A stretch of 53,205 bases of DNA from Planctomycetota bacterium (lineage in GTDB: Bacteria; Planctomycetota; Phycisphaerae; Sedimentisphaerales; Anaerobacaceae), in NCBI GenBank assembly GCA_022566315.1, contig JADFJC010000013.1:1-53205 (forward strand), read 5' to 3'. How positions within the stretch are numbered: the stretch's first letter is position 1; the number at the start of each line of letters is the position of its first letter. The notes beneath the pieces were generated by a model. That model ran no database searches. It had not been told where the DNA came from and was given only the letters and a program-made list of their open reading frames with translations. Made by a program: the position numbers and the translations under genes. This document shows, one piece after another, positions 24,830-33,552 of this stretch.

Positions 24830-26746
24830 CTAATCTTGCCCGGTCAGTACCTTCACAACGCAGGACAGGGCCTTTAGCGCATATAATAACAAAACCACGG
24901 CCAGAACCGCACAAGAGCCAAGGGCAATAATCTTCATCCAGGGACGGAACACGAATGAAAAAGCAAACGCCTTCGTGTAAAAAGGACGAACCTTCAGGAA
25001 TTCAACCATTTTCACGGTGCCTCGTCGATTGACGATAGGAGAATCAACGGCAACATCACCGAAGAAGAAAGGCGCATCCGTGGCATGGCAATCCGTGCAG
25101 TGGCGAACGCCCAGCGACTGGGCGGCCGGCCTGACGTTATGGCCAATAGGCCACAAATAAGGCTCAGCCGACCGGTGTTCTTTTTCGCACAGTGTGCCCG
25201 AATCATCCAGTTGATAGAGTTTGCCGGCGCTAATGTACACTGGTACACCATTGACTGATTTGGCCAGTGCCTTGAGGCCTTTGGCGATATGCTCGGCAGT
25301 CAGCTCAGGCCAGTCGCCGAAAGTTGGACGGTTCGCATCGGCGAGGACCGGGACGATAACTTCTGTGACGGTGGTAAAGGCAATGGGCGCGACATTCTGG
25401 TCTTCTACGGTTGCCCAGAAGGAAGGCCAGAGCAGCTTATGAGGTGCAATCTTACCATTGGGTTGTTGGGCGAAAACAGGTGAAATAATGTGCGGAAGCG
25501 CCTCGCGGGATTTATTAACACCAATCGTTCCCAGGCGATGCGCTCGGGCGGTTTTAGTCAAAATGGTTTTTTCTCTTGGCCAGGGACCCGAGTGGCAGGC
25601 GGTGCAGCTTAGCCTCTCGAAGTGTACCGGAGGAATACCCCGATGTTCCGGCACGGGCGCACCCGACCGGCCCGCCATCGGTAACAACGAGTCTTTTTCT
25701 CCAAGGTGGCAACCCTCGCATGATGAGGTAGCCGCCAACGGATTTGTTGACACAGACGCTTCGCCTTTATAACCACGAGTAATGTTATGGTCGATGCCGT
25801 GACGGTGACAATCAACACAGGTCAAACCAGCCGTCAGGTGAATATCCTCATCTGACGACCACTTCTCTGCACCTTCTTTATCCAGGTCCATATTGGAATG
25901 GCAGAAGTAGCACCGATGGTTGGGGACCTCTCTTACAATGTTAAAGGAGATTTTGTTCTCGTGGTCGAAAGCGGTTTTGCGATAAGTAATGGTTGGTGGA
26001 ACCTTCTTTGCATCTTCCGGCGGCTCAGGCATAAACGGGTCGTAGGTATCAGGCATATCCTTGGCCGAACCGCTGACAGAAGCAAATTCACAAGTGGCTG
26101 CCGAAACCCACCGGAAATTCTCACGGGACACCTGGATGAAACATTCGCCCTGGTTGTGGGCAGGGTCGGCATCATGGCAGCTCAGACAGTTGATTTCCAG
26201 CTTGCCGGAGATATAGTCGCGCATAATCTCGTCGGGGTCTTCAGTTTCAAGCTCTCCGGCGCCGCCGCCGGGCGTATGTCTGCCGAAATACATGGTGAAC
26301 TCACGAGCTGTCAGGCCGACCTGCTCAGGCTTGAATGTCCCCGGCCAGGGACGATAAGAAAGGGGAATCTGAGTACCGGTCCGAGCGTCTGCGAGTATCC
26401 AGGGCTGACCAGGCCGACCGGGAGCAACATTCGGGTCAGTGGCGTTGAAATGCAGGCCTTTGCTGATTATCCCGTAGCTGTGACATCCGCCACAAGTCCA
26501 GCGAGTCGAAAACGGCAGAAGAGGGTCATCATCGGGGGAAATTTTTTCTCCTTTTTCACCGTCTTCATTTTCAGCAAACAGAGGAATAAGATGAATTGGA
26601 TGTGCCCGGCTGCCGTCACTTTCGTCGCCAAGAAGTTTCTGGTCGGTATTAGCCCCCACTGCTTCGTTTGCAAAGCAAACGGTAGGGGCGGACAGGCACA
26701 ATACCAGCAAACACAAAAAGCCTGTTAATATCAACCCTTTTCTCAA
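24830..26746 (-). CDS. Secreted, membrane-anchored seven-haem cytochrome c
   Basis: A 638-residue protein with a signal peptide (1-26) and a C-terminal transmembrane helix (about 608-628) followed by a short positively charged tail. Seven CXXCH haem motifs are visible: CGGCH 85-89, CLSCH 187-191, CYFCH 279-283, CVDCH 310-314, CEGCH 343-347, CTACH 381-385 and CTDCH near 565. The spacing does not match a family I can name (NrfA, Hao or OTR), and there is no CXXCK. Long haem-free segments carry conserved-looking PGGGAGE and HIISPVF patches, so it could be catalytic or a respiratory conduit. The only start is TTG at 26746 with AAGGA upstream. It is paired with a cytochrome b-like gene. Confidence 0.82.
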   Translation of the reverse strand: MRKGLILTGFLCLLVLCLSAPTVCFANEAVGANTDQKLLGDESDGSRAHPIHLIPLFAENEDGEKGEKISPDDDPLLPFSTRWTCGGCHSYGIISKGLHFNATDPNVAPGRPGQPWILADARTGTQIPLSYRPWPGTFKPEQVGLTAREFTMYFGRHTPGGGAGELETEDPDEIMRDYISGKLEINCLSCHDADPAHNQGECFIQVSRENFRWVSAATCEFASVSGSAKDMPDTYDPFMPEPPEDAKKVPPTITYRKTAFDHENKISFNIVREVPNHRCYFCHSNMDLDKEGAEKWSSDEDIHLTAGLTCVDCHRHGIDHNITRGYKGEASVSTNPLAATSSCEGCHLGEKDSLLPMAGRSGAPVPEHRGIPPVHFERLSCTACHSGPWPREKTILTKTARAHRLGTIGVNKSREALPHIISPVFAQQPNGKIAPHKLLWPSFWATVEDQNVAPIAFTTVTEVIVPVLADANRPTFGDWPELTAEHIAKGLKALAKSVNGVPVYISAGKLYQLDDSGTLCEKEHRSAEPYLWPIGHNVRPAAQSLGVRHCTDCHATDAPFFFGDVAVDSPIVNRRGTVKMVEFLKVRPFYTKAFAFSFVFRPWMKIIALGSCAVLAVVLLLYALKALSCVVKVLTGQD

Positions 26747-26774
26747 TGTCTTGTCAATCCTTTCCTCAATTCAA

Positions 26775-26899
26775 AGTGACTAAAGTGAGCTAAAGTGACA
26801 GCAAAGCTGTCATTCTGAGCGAAGCAAAGAATCTCTTTTTCGTTGGCCAGATCCTTCGGCTTCGCCTCAGGATGACACATAAGTGTCACTTTAGGCACT
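26775..26899. repeat. 125-bp MITE-like element, copy A
   Basis: This element is the reverse complement of copy B at 50682-50806, same length, with about 85-90% identity by eye. Its right end TCACTTTAGGCACT is the inverted form of B's left end; its own left end AGTGACTAAAGTGA differs at two positions. The core contains CATTCTGAGCGAAGCAAAG and GATCCTTCGGCTTCGCCTC, a motif pair common in dispersed bacterial repeats. It fills the gap between the haem protein and an oxidoreductase gene. Confidence 0.88.
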
Positions 26900-26927
26900 T
26901 TCTAATTTCCTTTTTGAACAAGATTTT

Positions 26928-28283
26928 TTATACTTCGAAGTCTCCCGGCTTGAACTCTAACTTTCTACCGGCTGCCACTGCCTCATTAACCTTCAATACC
27001 GTAACCGCCGTTTCGTATCCGATTTCAGCGGGGCAATTGAGTTTGCCCTTGCCGCGCACTGCGTCGAAGAAGTTCTCAAGGTGCGGCTGGTGGTACAGCT
27101 TATCCATTGTTACCGGTATGTCATAACTGGGCGGCTTCGGCGACTCTCGCACATCCAGCACAGCGTCGCCGGCGGGCTTTTCTTCTTCCTTCTTGTCCGG
27201 TTCCTTGATGTAGCCCATCTTGACCCATTTTTCCCAGTTCTGCGGCGGGACCCACGCTTCGCGGTATATACTGCCGCGTCCGGAAGCTTCCGAGATTATC
27301 AGCGTCCCTTCATCACCCATAAAGGTTTCAAAGTATCCGTTGCTGCTGTTGGTGGTTATTGTCTGATAGAACGCCCTGACGATCCCCTGTTTGGTTTCAT
27401 ACTCATAAATGGCCATAACATTATCATACCAGTCATGCCCTTTCCAGTAGTCGATACCACCACTGGCCATTACAGCCTTGGGATTTGTGCCGAGGAACCA
27501 GCTATAGATGTCTATCTGATGCGAGCCGAGGTCAACAATTGGCCCGCCGCCAAGTCCTTTATACCAACGCCAGTTTCTGAACTGCTTCATCGAGTCGAAA
27601 CCATACTTTCCCAGTGTTGCCTGGTCAATAACAGCGTTTTTCGGCCAACCTAAATCTTCGCACGCCGTCTTGCTGCGGTTCCACTGCCCATTGATAGTAG
27701 TAATCTGGCCCAGGAGCTTTGACCCGTTGATGAGTTTCTCGTAACAGTGAATGTACCGGGGGTTACTGCGACGCTGATGGCCTATCTGGAGTAACTTGCC
27801 GGTTCTCTTTGCGACCTCGAGCATTTTCCTGGCGCCTTCGAGGGTATTGGACATCTCTTTTTCACAATAGACGTCCAGCCCAGCCTCAAGGCAGGCAACA
27901 GTGTGCTCGGAGTGCCAGAAGTCAGGCGTGGCAATTATGACCGCGTCAAGGTCTTTTTCCTTATCGAGCATTTCCCTGTAGTCCACATAGGTATTATTCG
28001 CGTGCTTATATTTCTTGAGTGTGCGTGAGACACGTTTTTGATTATAAGCTGTCCAGATATCGCAGACCGCCTTGAAGCGAATGCCGGGTATCTTCAGACA
28101 GGCGTTCATCAGGATCTGCCCCTGGGCCCCGCAGCCGAGCAGGCCTATGTTGATATCATCCGGTTTTTTGCCGCCTGCCTGTCCTAAAACCATCGGCGAA
28201 AATGCCAATCCCGCTCCTGCCGCCGCGGTAGAATACAGGAAACTACGTCTGTCAATTTTTTTGTCAGTTTTTTGATTACTCAT
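26928..28283 (-). CDS. Tat-exported Gfo/Idh/MocA oxidoreductase (DRRSFL type)
   Basis: A 451-residue NAD(P)-dependent oxidoreductase. A twin-arginine signal, DRRSFLYS (11-18), leads a hydrophobic stretch ending near 34, so it should be exported folded with cofactor, as glucose-fructose oxidoreductase is. The Rossmann motif is LLGCGAQG (48-55). The EKP motif reads E141-K142-E143, keeping lysine but replacing proline. GGGPIVDLGSHQIDIYSWFLG holds the conserved Asp and His of the second domain. A Pro/Lys/Glu-rich insertion (about 380-400, KKEEEKPAGD) is unusual. A good promoter lies about 65-90 bp upstream. It begins the run of exported oxidoreductases that dominates 27-45 kb. Confidence 0.88.
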   Translation of the reverse strand: MSNQKTDKKIDRRSFLYSTAAAGAGLAFSPMVLGQAGGKKPDDINIGLLGCGAQGQILMNACLKIPGIRFKAVCDIWTAYNQKRVSRTLKKYKHANNTYVDYREMLDKEKDLDAVIIATPDFWHSEHTVACLEAGLDVYCEKEMSNTLEGARKMLEVAKRTGKLLQIGHQRRSNPRYIHCYEKLINGSKLLGQITTINGQWNRSKTACEDLGWPKNAVIDQATLGKYGFDSMKQFRNWRWYKGLGGGPIVDLGSHQIDIYSWFLGTNPKAVMASGGIDYWKGHDWYDNVMAIYEYETKQGIVRAFYQTITTNSSNGYFETFMGDEGTLIISEASGRGSIYREAWVPPQNWEKWVKMGYIKEPDKKEEEKPAGDAVLDVRESPKPPSYDIPVTMDKLYHQPHLENFFDAVRGKGKLNCPAEIGYETAVTVLKVNEAVAAGRKLEFKPGDFEV

Positions 28284-28346
28284 CGTATTTCTGTCAACTC
28301 CATAAATTTAACAAATTAACCTCATCACCAATTCTTATTGTCGCGT

Positions 28347-28389
28347 AATATAACGTTGCCGTATATCACCGTCAAGCACGCACTTGACG
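28347..28389 (-). promoter_or_regulatory. Promoter overlapped by a palindrome, upstream of the 26928-28283 gene
   Basis: On the minus strand TTGACG (28370-28375) is followed after 17 bp by TATATT (28347-28352). The -35 box is part of a perfect inverted repeat CGTCAAG-N6-CTTGACG (28370-28389), a plausible operator. A T-run lies on the plus-strand side of the palindrome, so it would not terminate leftward transcription. Confidence 0.55.
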
Positions 28390-28427
28390 TTTTTTCTCTG
28401 TCGGCACTATCCAGCAGCGATAGACAG

Positions 28428-30653
28428 TTACTCTACCAACGGTTTTACTATGATATTGCGATACGCCACAGGCCCGTGGTTGCCCTGGAACATAAGCGGA
28501 CCGAAAGGTGCTTCCTCACCTGTCAGAGGGCCACCCGTTACTCCATTCTTCATTTCAAGGTTCTTCTCGTGCAGCATCCGGCCGTTGAGTTCGATCTTGA
28601 TGAACTTGGCATGACTGATTTTTCTGCCGTTGGCATCGAACCTCGGAGCTTGAAATTCAATAACATACTTCTGCCATTCGCCGGGCCTCCGAGAGGCATT
28701 CACGAGAGGCGCACCGGCACCGTAAATCGCACCCATATCACCGGAGCCCATCTTTACCCTTTCCCAGCTATCCAGCACCTGAATCTCGTATTCACCCATA
28801 ACATATATACCGGAATTGGAACCCTTCGGCACCATCACCTGCAGCTCGATACGGCAGTCGCCGAATTTTTCTTTGGAGTATATATCGATGCTGTCACCAT
28901 GCTTAGCAGCCAGATTTATCATTTCACCATTGCCATCTTTATTCACTAACATCTTCGGATTCTCAGACGACATCTTGGCTTTGCCGGCAACCCATTTGCT
29001 TTTTTGCTTGCTGCCCTTGACCGCCCAGTTATTGAGGTCTTTGCCGTTGAACAGCACGACGGCATCGCCATATTTCGGCTTTAGATTTTTGATGCGAATG
29101 TCCTTAAACTCCACGAGCATTGGCGGCCCGGCGTGGATTTGAAGTGCCAGGATACCTTCTCGCGCAGAACCTTTGCGGTCCTTGGGGTCGCCGGGGTCGG
29201 TCACCCGGTCGTTGTCAATCAGCTCCATCGTCTGGTAGCCGTTGAGGTAGTGTATCAGATGGTTGCCCTGGGCGATGATTCTATACTCATTCCAGTCCTT
29301 TTCCTTGTAGTAGCCGGCTTTGATAAGTTCGTCTTTATCGGAAACATTTCCGATGACATTCTTTTTGCCGTTTTCATCAATGACCATCATATCGCCGACG
29401 TTGACCAGCCATCCTCGGCCTTTCTCGTGGTAGAGGAAGCCGACCTTACCCGGTGCGTTCTGGACCTCGGCCTGGTAGCCGCTGACGACCCACTTGCTCA
29501 CCTCCTTACTGCGGTACTGCACACCTGAGTTGCCGTTCCGGATGCGGAACTTCAGCCGCAGCTCGAAATCTCGCAGCTTACCGCCACGCCAGATAAGGAA
29601 CGTATTGCCGCGGGCAGGTTTGGTAATAGTGGTTTGACCGCGAATGACACCATCCTCGACCGACCACAGACGCGTGTCACCGTCCCAGCCGCTCAGGTCC
29701 TTGCCATTGAATATCCATCGCCAATCGGTTTGGCCTAATTCGGCGGCGGTCCGCTCGAAGTAAGAAACGCACTCTGCGATTTCGGGCACAGAGTTTAGCC
29801 AGTTGTGCTCATACTCAATCGAGAATACGCCCTTGAAATTCTGACGGTCAAGCTCAGTTAATATCGCCTTGACATCGCCTGCCCCTGCGCCCCATATTAC
29901 ATCGTGTGTCCCGATTTTATCGGGACCGAACTCGTTCAAATCCTTGAAGTGCAGACTGATAATACGACCTCTGAGTTTTTTGATCGCTTCGACCGGATTG
30001 ATACCGGAGCGCATCCAGTGCCCCGTATCTGCACAAGCTCCGATCCGCTCACTGCGTCCCTTGCAAACCTTGAGCACGGCATCAGGATTCCAATAACGCG
30101 ATGGCTTGGGGTGATTGTGGATGGCCACGTTAATCTCGTATTCATCGCACAATCTACTTATAAGGTCAAACGCATCTTCCGGCGGCTCCGAGACAATCGT
30201 CTCAATTCCCATTTCCCGGGCAAAATTAAAGACCTTTCGGCATTCCGCTTCGTTGTTCGACAGCCCCACTACGCCGTAGTTCACAAGTTTGACGCCTGAT
30301 TCCCGAAGCTTTTGCAGCATTTCCTTCTTGTCCTGCGAGGACATATTATCGTTGGTCTTGACATCGGGCTTTTCCTTGCTCAGTCGCTGGCCCGGATAGG
30401 CCTCGATATAACGCAGACCAAGCGCCCTGGTCTTGTCCACCGCTTCGTAAAACGTAAAGCGATTGAAGCTGTACGCCTGCATGCCCAGCTTCCAGTTTTC
30501 CTGGGCATCAGAAGCTGCGTTTGCATTAGCTAACCAGCAAATACACAACATAAAGAACAGAAGACAGAAAACAGAAAACGGAAGAAATTCTGACCTCTGA
30601 CCTCTGACTTCTGACCTCTGACCTCTGACTTCTGGTTTTGCCTCTCTGTTCAT
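28428..30653 (-). CDS. Secreted TIM-barrel sugar epimerase fused to two DUF1080 domains
   Basis: Three catalytic-type modules follow an unusual leader. The start at 30653 (AGGAG upstream) opens directly into a 7-bp-period array, so residues about 5-45 read EVRGQRS heptads and then FLPFSVFCLLFFMLCICWLANANA, which together look like a signal peptide. Residues about 50-300 are a sugar phosphate isomerase/epimerase TIM barrel (AYSFNRFTFYEAVDKTRALGLRYIEAY, VAIHNHPKPSRYW, ADTGHWMRSG, GVFSIEYEHNW). Two DUF1080 domains follow (about 310-510 and 525-742), opening WIFNGKDLSGWDGD and VLFNGKDLNNWAVKG. If DUF1080 cleaves 3-keto-glycosides and the barrel acts on keto sugars, one chain could do two steps. 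Its upstream neighbour is an oxidoreductase of the tandem set. Confidence 0.85.
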   Translation of the reverse strand: MNREAKPEVRGQRSEVRGQRSEFLPFSVFCLLFFMLCICWLANANAASDAQENWKLGMQAYSFNRFTFYEAVDKTRALGLRYIEAYPGQRLSKEKPDVKTNDNMSSQDKKEMLQKLRESGVKLVNYGVVGLSNNEAECRKVFNFAREMGIETIVSEPPEDAFDLISRLCDEYEINVAIHNHPKPSRYWNPDAVLKVCKGRSERIGACADTGHWMRSGINPVEAIKKLRGRIISLHFKDLNEFGPDKIGTHDVIWGAGAGDVKAILTELDRQNFKGVFSIEYEHNWLNSVPEIAECVSYFERTAAELGQTDWRWIFNGKDLSGWDGDTRLWSVEDGVIRGQTTITKPARGNTFLIWRGGKLRDFELRLKFRIRNGNSGVQYRSKEVSKWVVSGYQAEVQNAPGKVGFLYHEKGRGWLVNVGDMMVIDENGKKNVIGNVSDKDELIKAGYYKEKDWNEYRIIAQGNHLIHYLNGYQTMELIDNDRVTDPGDPKDRKGSAREGILALQIHAGPPMLVEFKDIRIKNLKPKYGDAVVLFNGKDLNNWAVKGSKQKSKWVAGKAKMSSENPKMLVNKDGNGEMINLAAKHGDSIDIYSKEKFGDCRIELQVMVPKGSNSGIYVMGEYEIQVLDSWERVKMGSGDMGAIYGAGAPLVNASRRPGEWQKYVIEFQAPRFDANGRKISHAKFIKIELNGRMLHEKNLEMKNGVTGGPLTGEEAPFGPLMFQGNHGPVAYRNIIVKPLVE
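30554..30634. repeat. 7-bp-period array encoding a signal peptide (28428-30653 gene)
   Basis: Units AGAACAG, AAGACAG, AAAACAG, AAAACGG, AAGAAAT, then TCTGACC/TCTGACT repeated, run in one unbroken 7-bp phase for about 11 units. It starts about 20 bases inside the coding region. The purine-rich units encode the hydrophobic core and the TCTGACC units encode the basic EVRGQRS heptads on the minus strand. Confidence 0.9.
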
Positions 30654-30702
30654 TTCTTTTTCTCCTATTAATAAGACGTTATTCCCCACACAAATAGTAT
30701 AA

Positions 30703-32040
30703 CTATAATGTCCAACCTTCACGATATTTGCGTCTTAGATATTTATCAGCATCAGGCATATTGGTAACTTTGAAGTTCGGCCCGTCCCAGAATAATTTCC
30801 GGCCGGCACGAGCTGCCACGTTGCCTAACAGGATAGTTTCGCTCAACGGTCCGGAGTAATCGAAGTTAGCTGACGGCTTCGGGCCGCCCTTACAAGCCCT
30901 TATCCATTCCTGATAGTGGTTAATACCCCTCGGCAAAAACGGCTCAGGTACTTTGAAGCCTTTCATTTTCGATTCCGGTATCAGTCTTGGCCCGCCCATG
31001 TGCGGGGCCATTATGGTACCTTTTTCGCCGTAGTACAGTCCGCCCTGACCGGGTAATTTCCGCCCCGGCTCAAGCTCCTTCGGCAGGAAGGGTCTGTTAA
31101 CACCGTCATACCAGGTTACCGTAACCGGCGGCAGCTTGCCGCGTTCTGGAAACTCCCACCGAACGACTGTCGCCTGCGGATAAGTTTCATTATTAAATTT
31201 GGCAGGATGTGCCTCCACGCTTATGGGATATTTAAGGTCGAGTGCCCAAAAGACAGGGTCTATTATATGACAGCCCATATCTCCTAACGTCCCCGTACCG
31301 AAATCCCACCAGCGGCGCCAGTTACCGGGCACGTAAGCCCGATGGTAAGGCCGCCAGGGGGCCGGGCCAAGCCACAGGTCCCAATCGAGCGTTTCAGGTT
31401 CGGGCGGCGTCTCTTTAGGCCGGGTACCACCGCCCCAGTTCTTGTTACTGAAGATATCCACCTTCCTCACCTTACCAATCAAGCCCGACTTAATAATCTC
31501 CACCACAAGCTTAACGGAATTTTCAGCGTGAATCTGAATGCCCATCTGCGTCATTACTTTATACTTTCGGGCTGCCTCGGTAAGCTGACGAACTTCAAAA
31601 ACATCGTGCGCCAATGGTTTCTGGCAATAGACGTGCTTGCCCATTTTGATGGCCATCATAGCCGCGACGGCGTGGATATTATCCGGAGTCGATACCGTAA
31701 CTGCATCGATGTTCTTGCCTTCTTTGTCTAACATCCTGCGGAAATCACGGTATTTCTTCACGTAAGGAAAACGTTTGAAAGTACCGGCTGCTCGTTTCCA
31801 ATCGACGTCGCAAAATGCCACTATGTTTTCCGTGCTGACCTGGCTAACATCACTCCCCCCCATACCACTAACGCCGATGCAGGCAACGTTTAGCTTCTCG
31901 CTCGGCGGGATATGACGGGGACCTCCCAGCACACCCCGGGGGACAATCGTGAACGCCGCCGCTGCCGCCGCAGCGCCCATAAAATCACGCCGAGAAATCT
32001 TCTTTTTTTGTTCTTTATTCAGCTTTTTCCTGTCTTTCAT
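30703..32040 (-). CDS. Tat-exported Gfo/Idh/MocA oxidoreductase, SRRDFMG tandem paralogue 1
   Basis: A 445-residue paralogue from the chosen start at 32040. The twin-arginine signal is SRRDFMG (16-22) followed by an alanine-rich helix to about 39. The Rossmann region is CIGVSGMGGSD, and the catalytic motif reads Q140-K141-P142, Gln replacing the usual Glu. WDFGTGTLGDMGCHIIDPVFWAL gives the Asp and His of the substrate domain. The C-terminus ends in YREGWTL, a tail shared with the next two paralogues. AAGAGGAA lies upstream. It is 50 bp from the epimerase-DUF1080 fusion. The substrate is probably a sugar or glycoside. Confidence 0.88.
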   Translation of the reverse strand: MKDRKKLNKEQKKKISRRDFMGAAAAAAAFTIVPRGVLGGPRHIPPSEKLNVACIGVSGMGGSDVSQVSTENIVAFCDVDWKRAAGTFKRFPYVKKYRDFRRMLDKEGKNIDAVTVSTPDNIHAVAAMMAIKMGKHVYCQKPLAHDVFEVRQLTEAARKYKVMTQMGIQIHAENSVKLVVEIIKSGLIGKVRKVDIFSNKNWGGGTRPKETPPEPETLDWDLWLGPAPWRPYHRAYVPGNWRRWWDFGTGTLGDMGCHIIDPVFWALDLKYPISVEAHPAKFNNETYPQATVVRWEFPERGKLPPVTVTWYDGVNRPFLPKELEPGRKLPGQGGLYYGEKGTIMAPHMGGPRLIPESKMKGFKVPEPFLPRGINHYQEWIRACKGGPKPSANFDYSGPLSETILLGNVAARAGRKLFWDGPNFKVTNMPDADKYLRRKYREGWTL

Positions 32041-32063
32041 ATCAATATTCCTCTTGTATCTTA

Positions 32064-32097
32064 TAACCACCGCGCATTTATCGTTTTACAGACCACT
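32064..32097. repeat. 34-bp dispersed repeat, copy 2
   Basis: It matches 13064-13097 at 31 of 34 positions and spans the gap from paralogue 1 into the last bases of paralogue 2, including the latter's stop codon region. It is thus a repeat that provides the 3' end of a gene. Confidence 0.65.
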
Positions 32098-33466
32098 ATA
32101 GCTCCCAGCCCTTGCGATAACTGCAGCGGAGGAATTCATTGGCCTCGGGCAGATTGGTAATTTTCAAATTCTCGCTGTCCCAGAGCAGACTGGTACGGGT
32201 CAGCTTTTCTTTTAGTTCCGGGCGAAGCGCGACGTTGCCCAGAAGTACCGCCTCGGCCAGCGGCCCCGCGTGGTCAAAATTAGAACCCGCAGGCTTGCCT
32301 CCCTTGCACGCATCTATCCATTCCTGATGATGACCGGGCGAGCGGGGGATGACCTTGGGCGGTTTGCCAAACTCTTTCCTTTTCGATTCCGGTATTATCG
32401 TGTATCCGAGCATTTTTCCCTTATCGCCGACAAACAGCGTACCGTTCGTGCCAAACTGTTGACCTTCTGCCAGCTCTTCCGGCCGCGGCGGCCTTAACCC
32501 ACCATCGTACCAGGTCATTTTTACCGGCGGCATATCTTCGCGGGCACCGAAATGGTACGTTACCATCGATGCTACCGGATATGTCTCTGTGTTGACCAAG
32601 GTACAGCTCGCTTCGACGCTTAGCGGGTATTTGAGCTTCAGTGCACGCCAGATGGGGTCGATACTATGGCAGCCGATGTCTCCCAGCGCTCCGGTTCCGA
32701 AATCCCACCAGCCTCGCCACTTAAACGGCACATAAGCAGGATGATACGGTCGTTCAGGTGCTGGGCCAAGCCAAAGATCCCAGTCAAGCTTTTCAGGAAC
32801 AGTTGGCGTATCCTTGGGCCTGCCCACCCCCTGAGGCCAATATACTTTGTAAAGACCATTTAAGGGCCTGTCCGTCCATACGTGCACCTCGCGCACTGGC
32901 CCTATTGCCCCGGCCCAGATATATTCGCACATCAGCCGCGTCTCCTCAGATGCCTGCCCCTGATTTCCCATCTGGGTAGCGACCTTGTACTCGCGGGCTG
33001 CCTTGGCAACCATACGGGCCTCATGTACCGAATGCGTCAGGGGTTTCTCGCAATAGACGTGCTTGCTTCTTTTGATGGCCGCCATCGACGCCACTGCGTG
33101 AACGTGGTCCGGCGTGGCGACTATCACGGCGTCAATGTTCTTGTCCTCTTTGTCTAACATCCTGCGAAAGTCTTTGTATTTTTTGGCATTGGGATAACGC
33201 CTGAATGTCCCGGCTGCCTTACCCCAGTCCACATCGCATAGGGCCACAATGTTTTGGCTGCTTAACGCGCGAAGGTCGCTGGCGCCCTGGCCTCCCACCC
33301 CGATGCCGGCTATGTTGACCTTCTCGCTCGGAGGAATATGACGGGGACCTCCAAGCACATGCCGGGGAACAATCGTAAACGCCGCCACCGCTGCTGCTGC
33401 GCCCATAAAATCACGTCGCGATATCTTTCTGTTTTGTTCTTCGTTTGGCTTTTTCCGGTTTTTCAT
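32096..33466 (-). CDS. Tat-exported Gfo/Idh/MocA oxidoreductase, SRRDFMG tandem paralogue 2
   Basis: A 456-residue member of the tandem set, with twin-arginine signal SRRDFMG (16-22). The Rossmann turn is GIGVGGQGASD, and the catalytic triad is the standard E140-K141-P142 in YCEKPLTHS. WDFGTGALGDIGCHSIDPIWRAL carries the conserved Asp and His. Compared with paralogue 1 there is an insertion near 210-225 (RPLNGLYKVYWPQGVG) next to the presumed active site, so specificity may differ. AGGAG lies 9 bases before the ATG. DNA around the signal peptides of paralogues 1-3 is nearly identical, pointing to recent duplication. It ends YRKGWEL. Confidence 0.88.
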   Translation of the reverse strand: MKNRKKPNEEQNRKISRRDFMGAAAAVAAFTIVPRHVLGGPRHIPPSEKVNIAGIGVGGQGASDLRALSSQNIVALCDVDWGKAAGTFRRYPNAKKYKDFRRMLDKEDKNIDAVIVATPDHVHAVASMAAIKRSKHVYCEKPLTHSVHEARMVAKAAREYKVATQMGNQGQASEETRLMCEYIWAGAIGPVREVHVWTDRPLNGLYKVYWPQGVGRPKDTPTVPEKLDWDLWLGPAPERPYHPAYVPFKWRGWWDFGTGALGDIGCHSIDPIWRALKLKYPLSVEASCTLVNTETYPVASMVTYHFGAREDMPPVKMTWYDGGLRPPRPEELAEGQQFGTNGTLFVGDKGKMLGYTIIPESKRKEFGKPPKVIPRSPGHHQEWIDACKGGKPAGSNFDHAGPLAEAVLLGNVALRPELKEKLTRTSLLWDSENLKITNLPEANEFLRCSYRKGWEL

Positions 33467-33552
33467 AAGAATACTCCTCTTGCATCTTAAAAATTATTTC
33501 TTACCCAACGCTCACAAAATCGGCGAGTAGTTAATCACCCATTTAACCAAAA

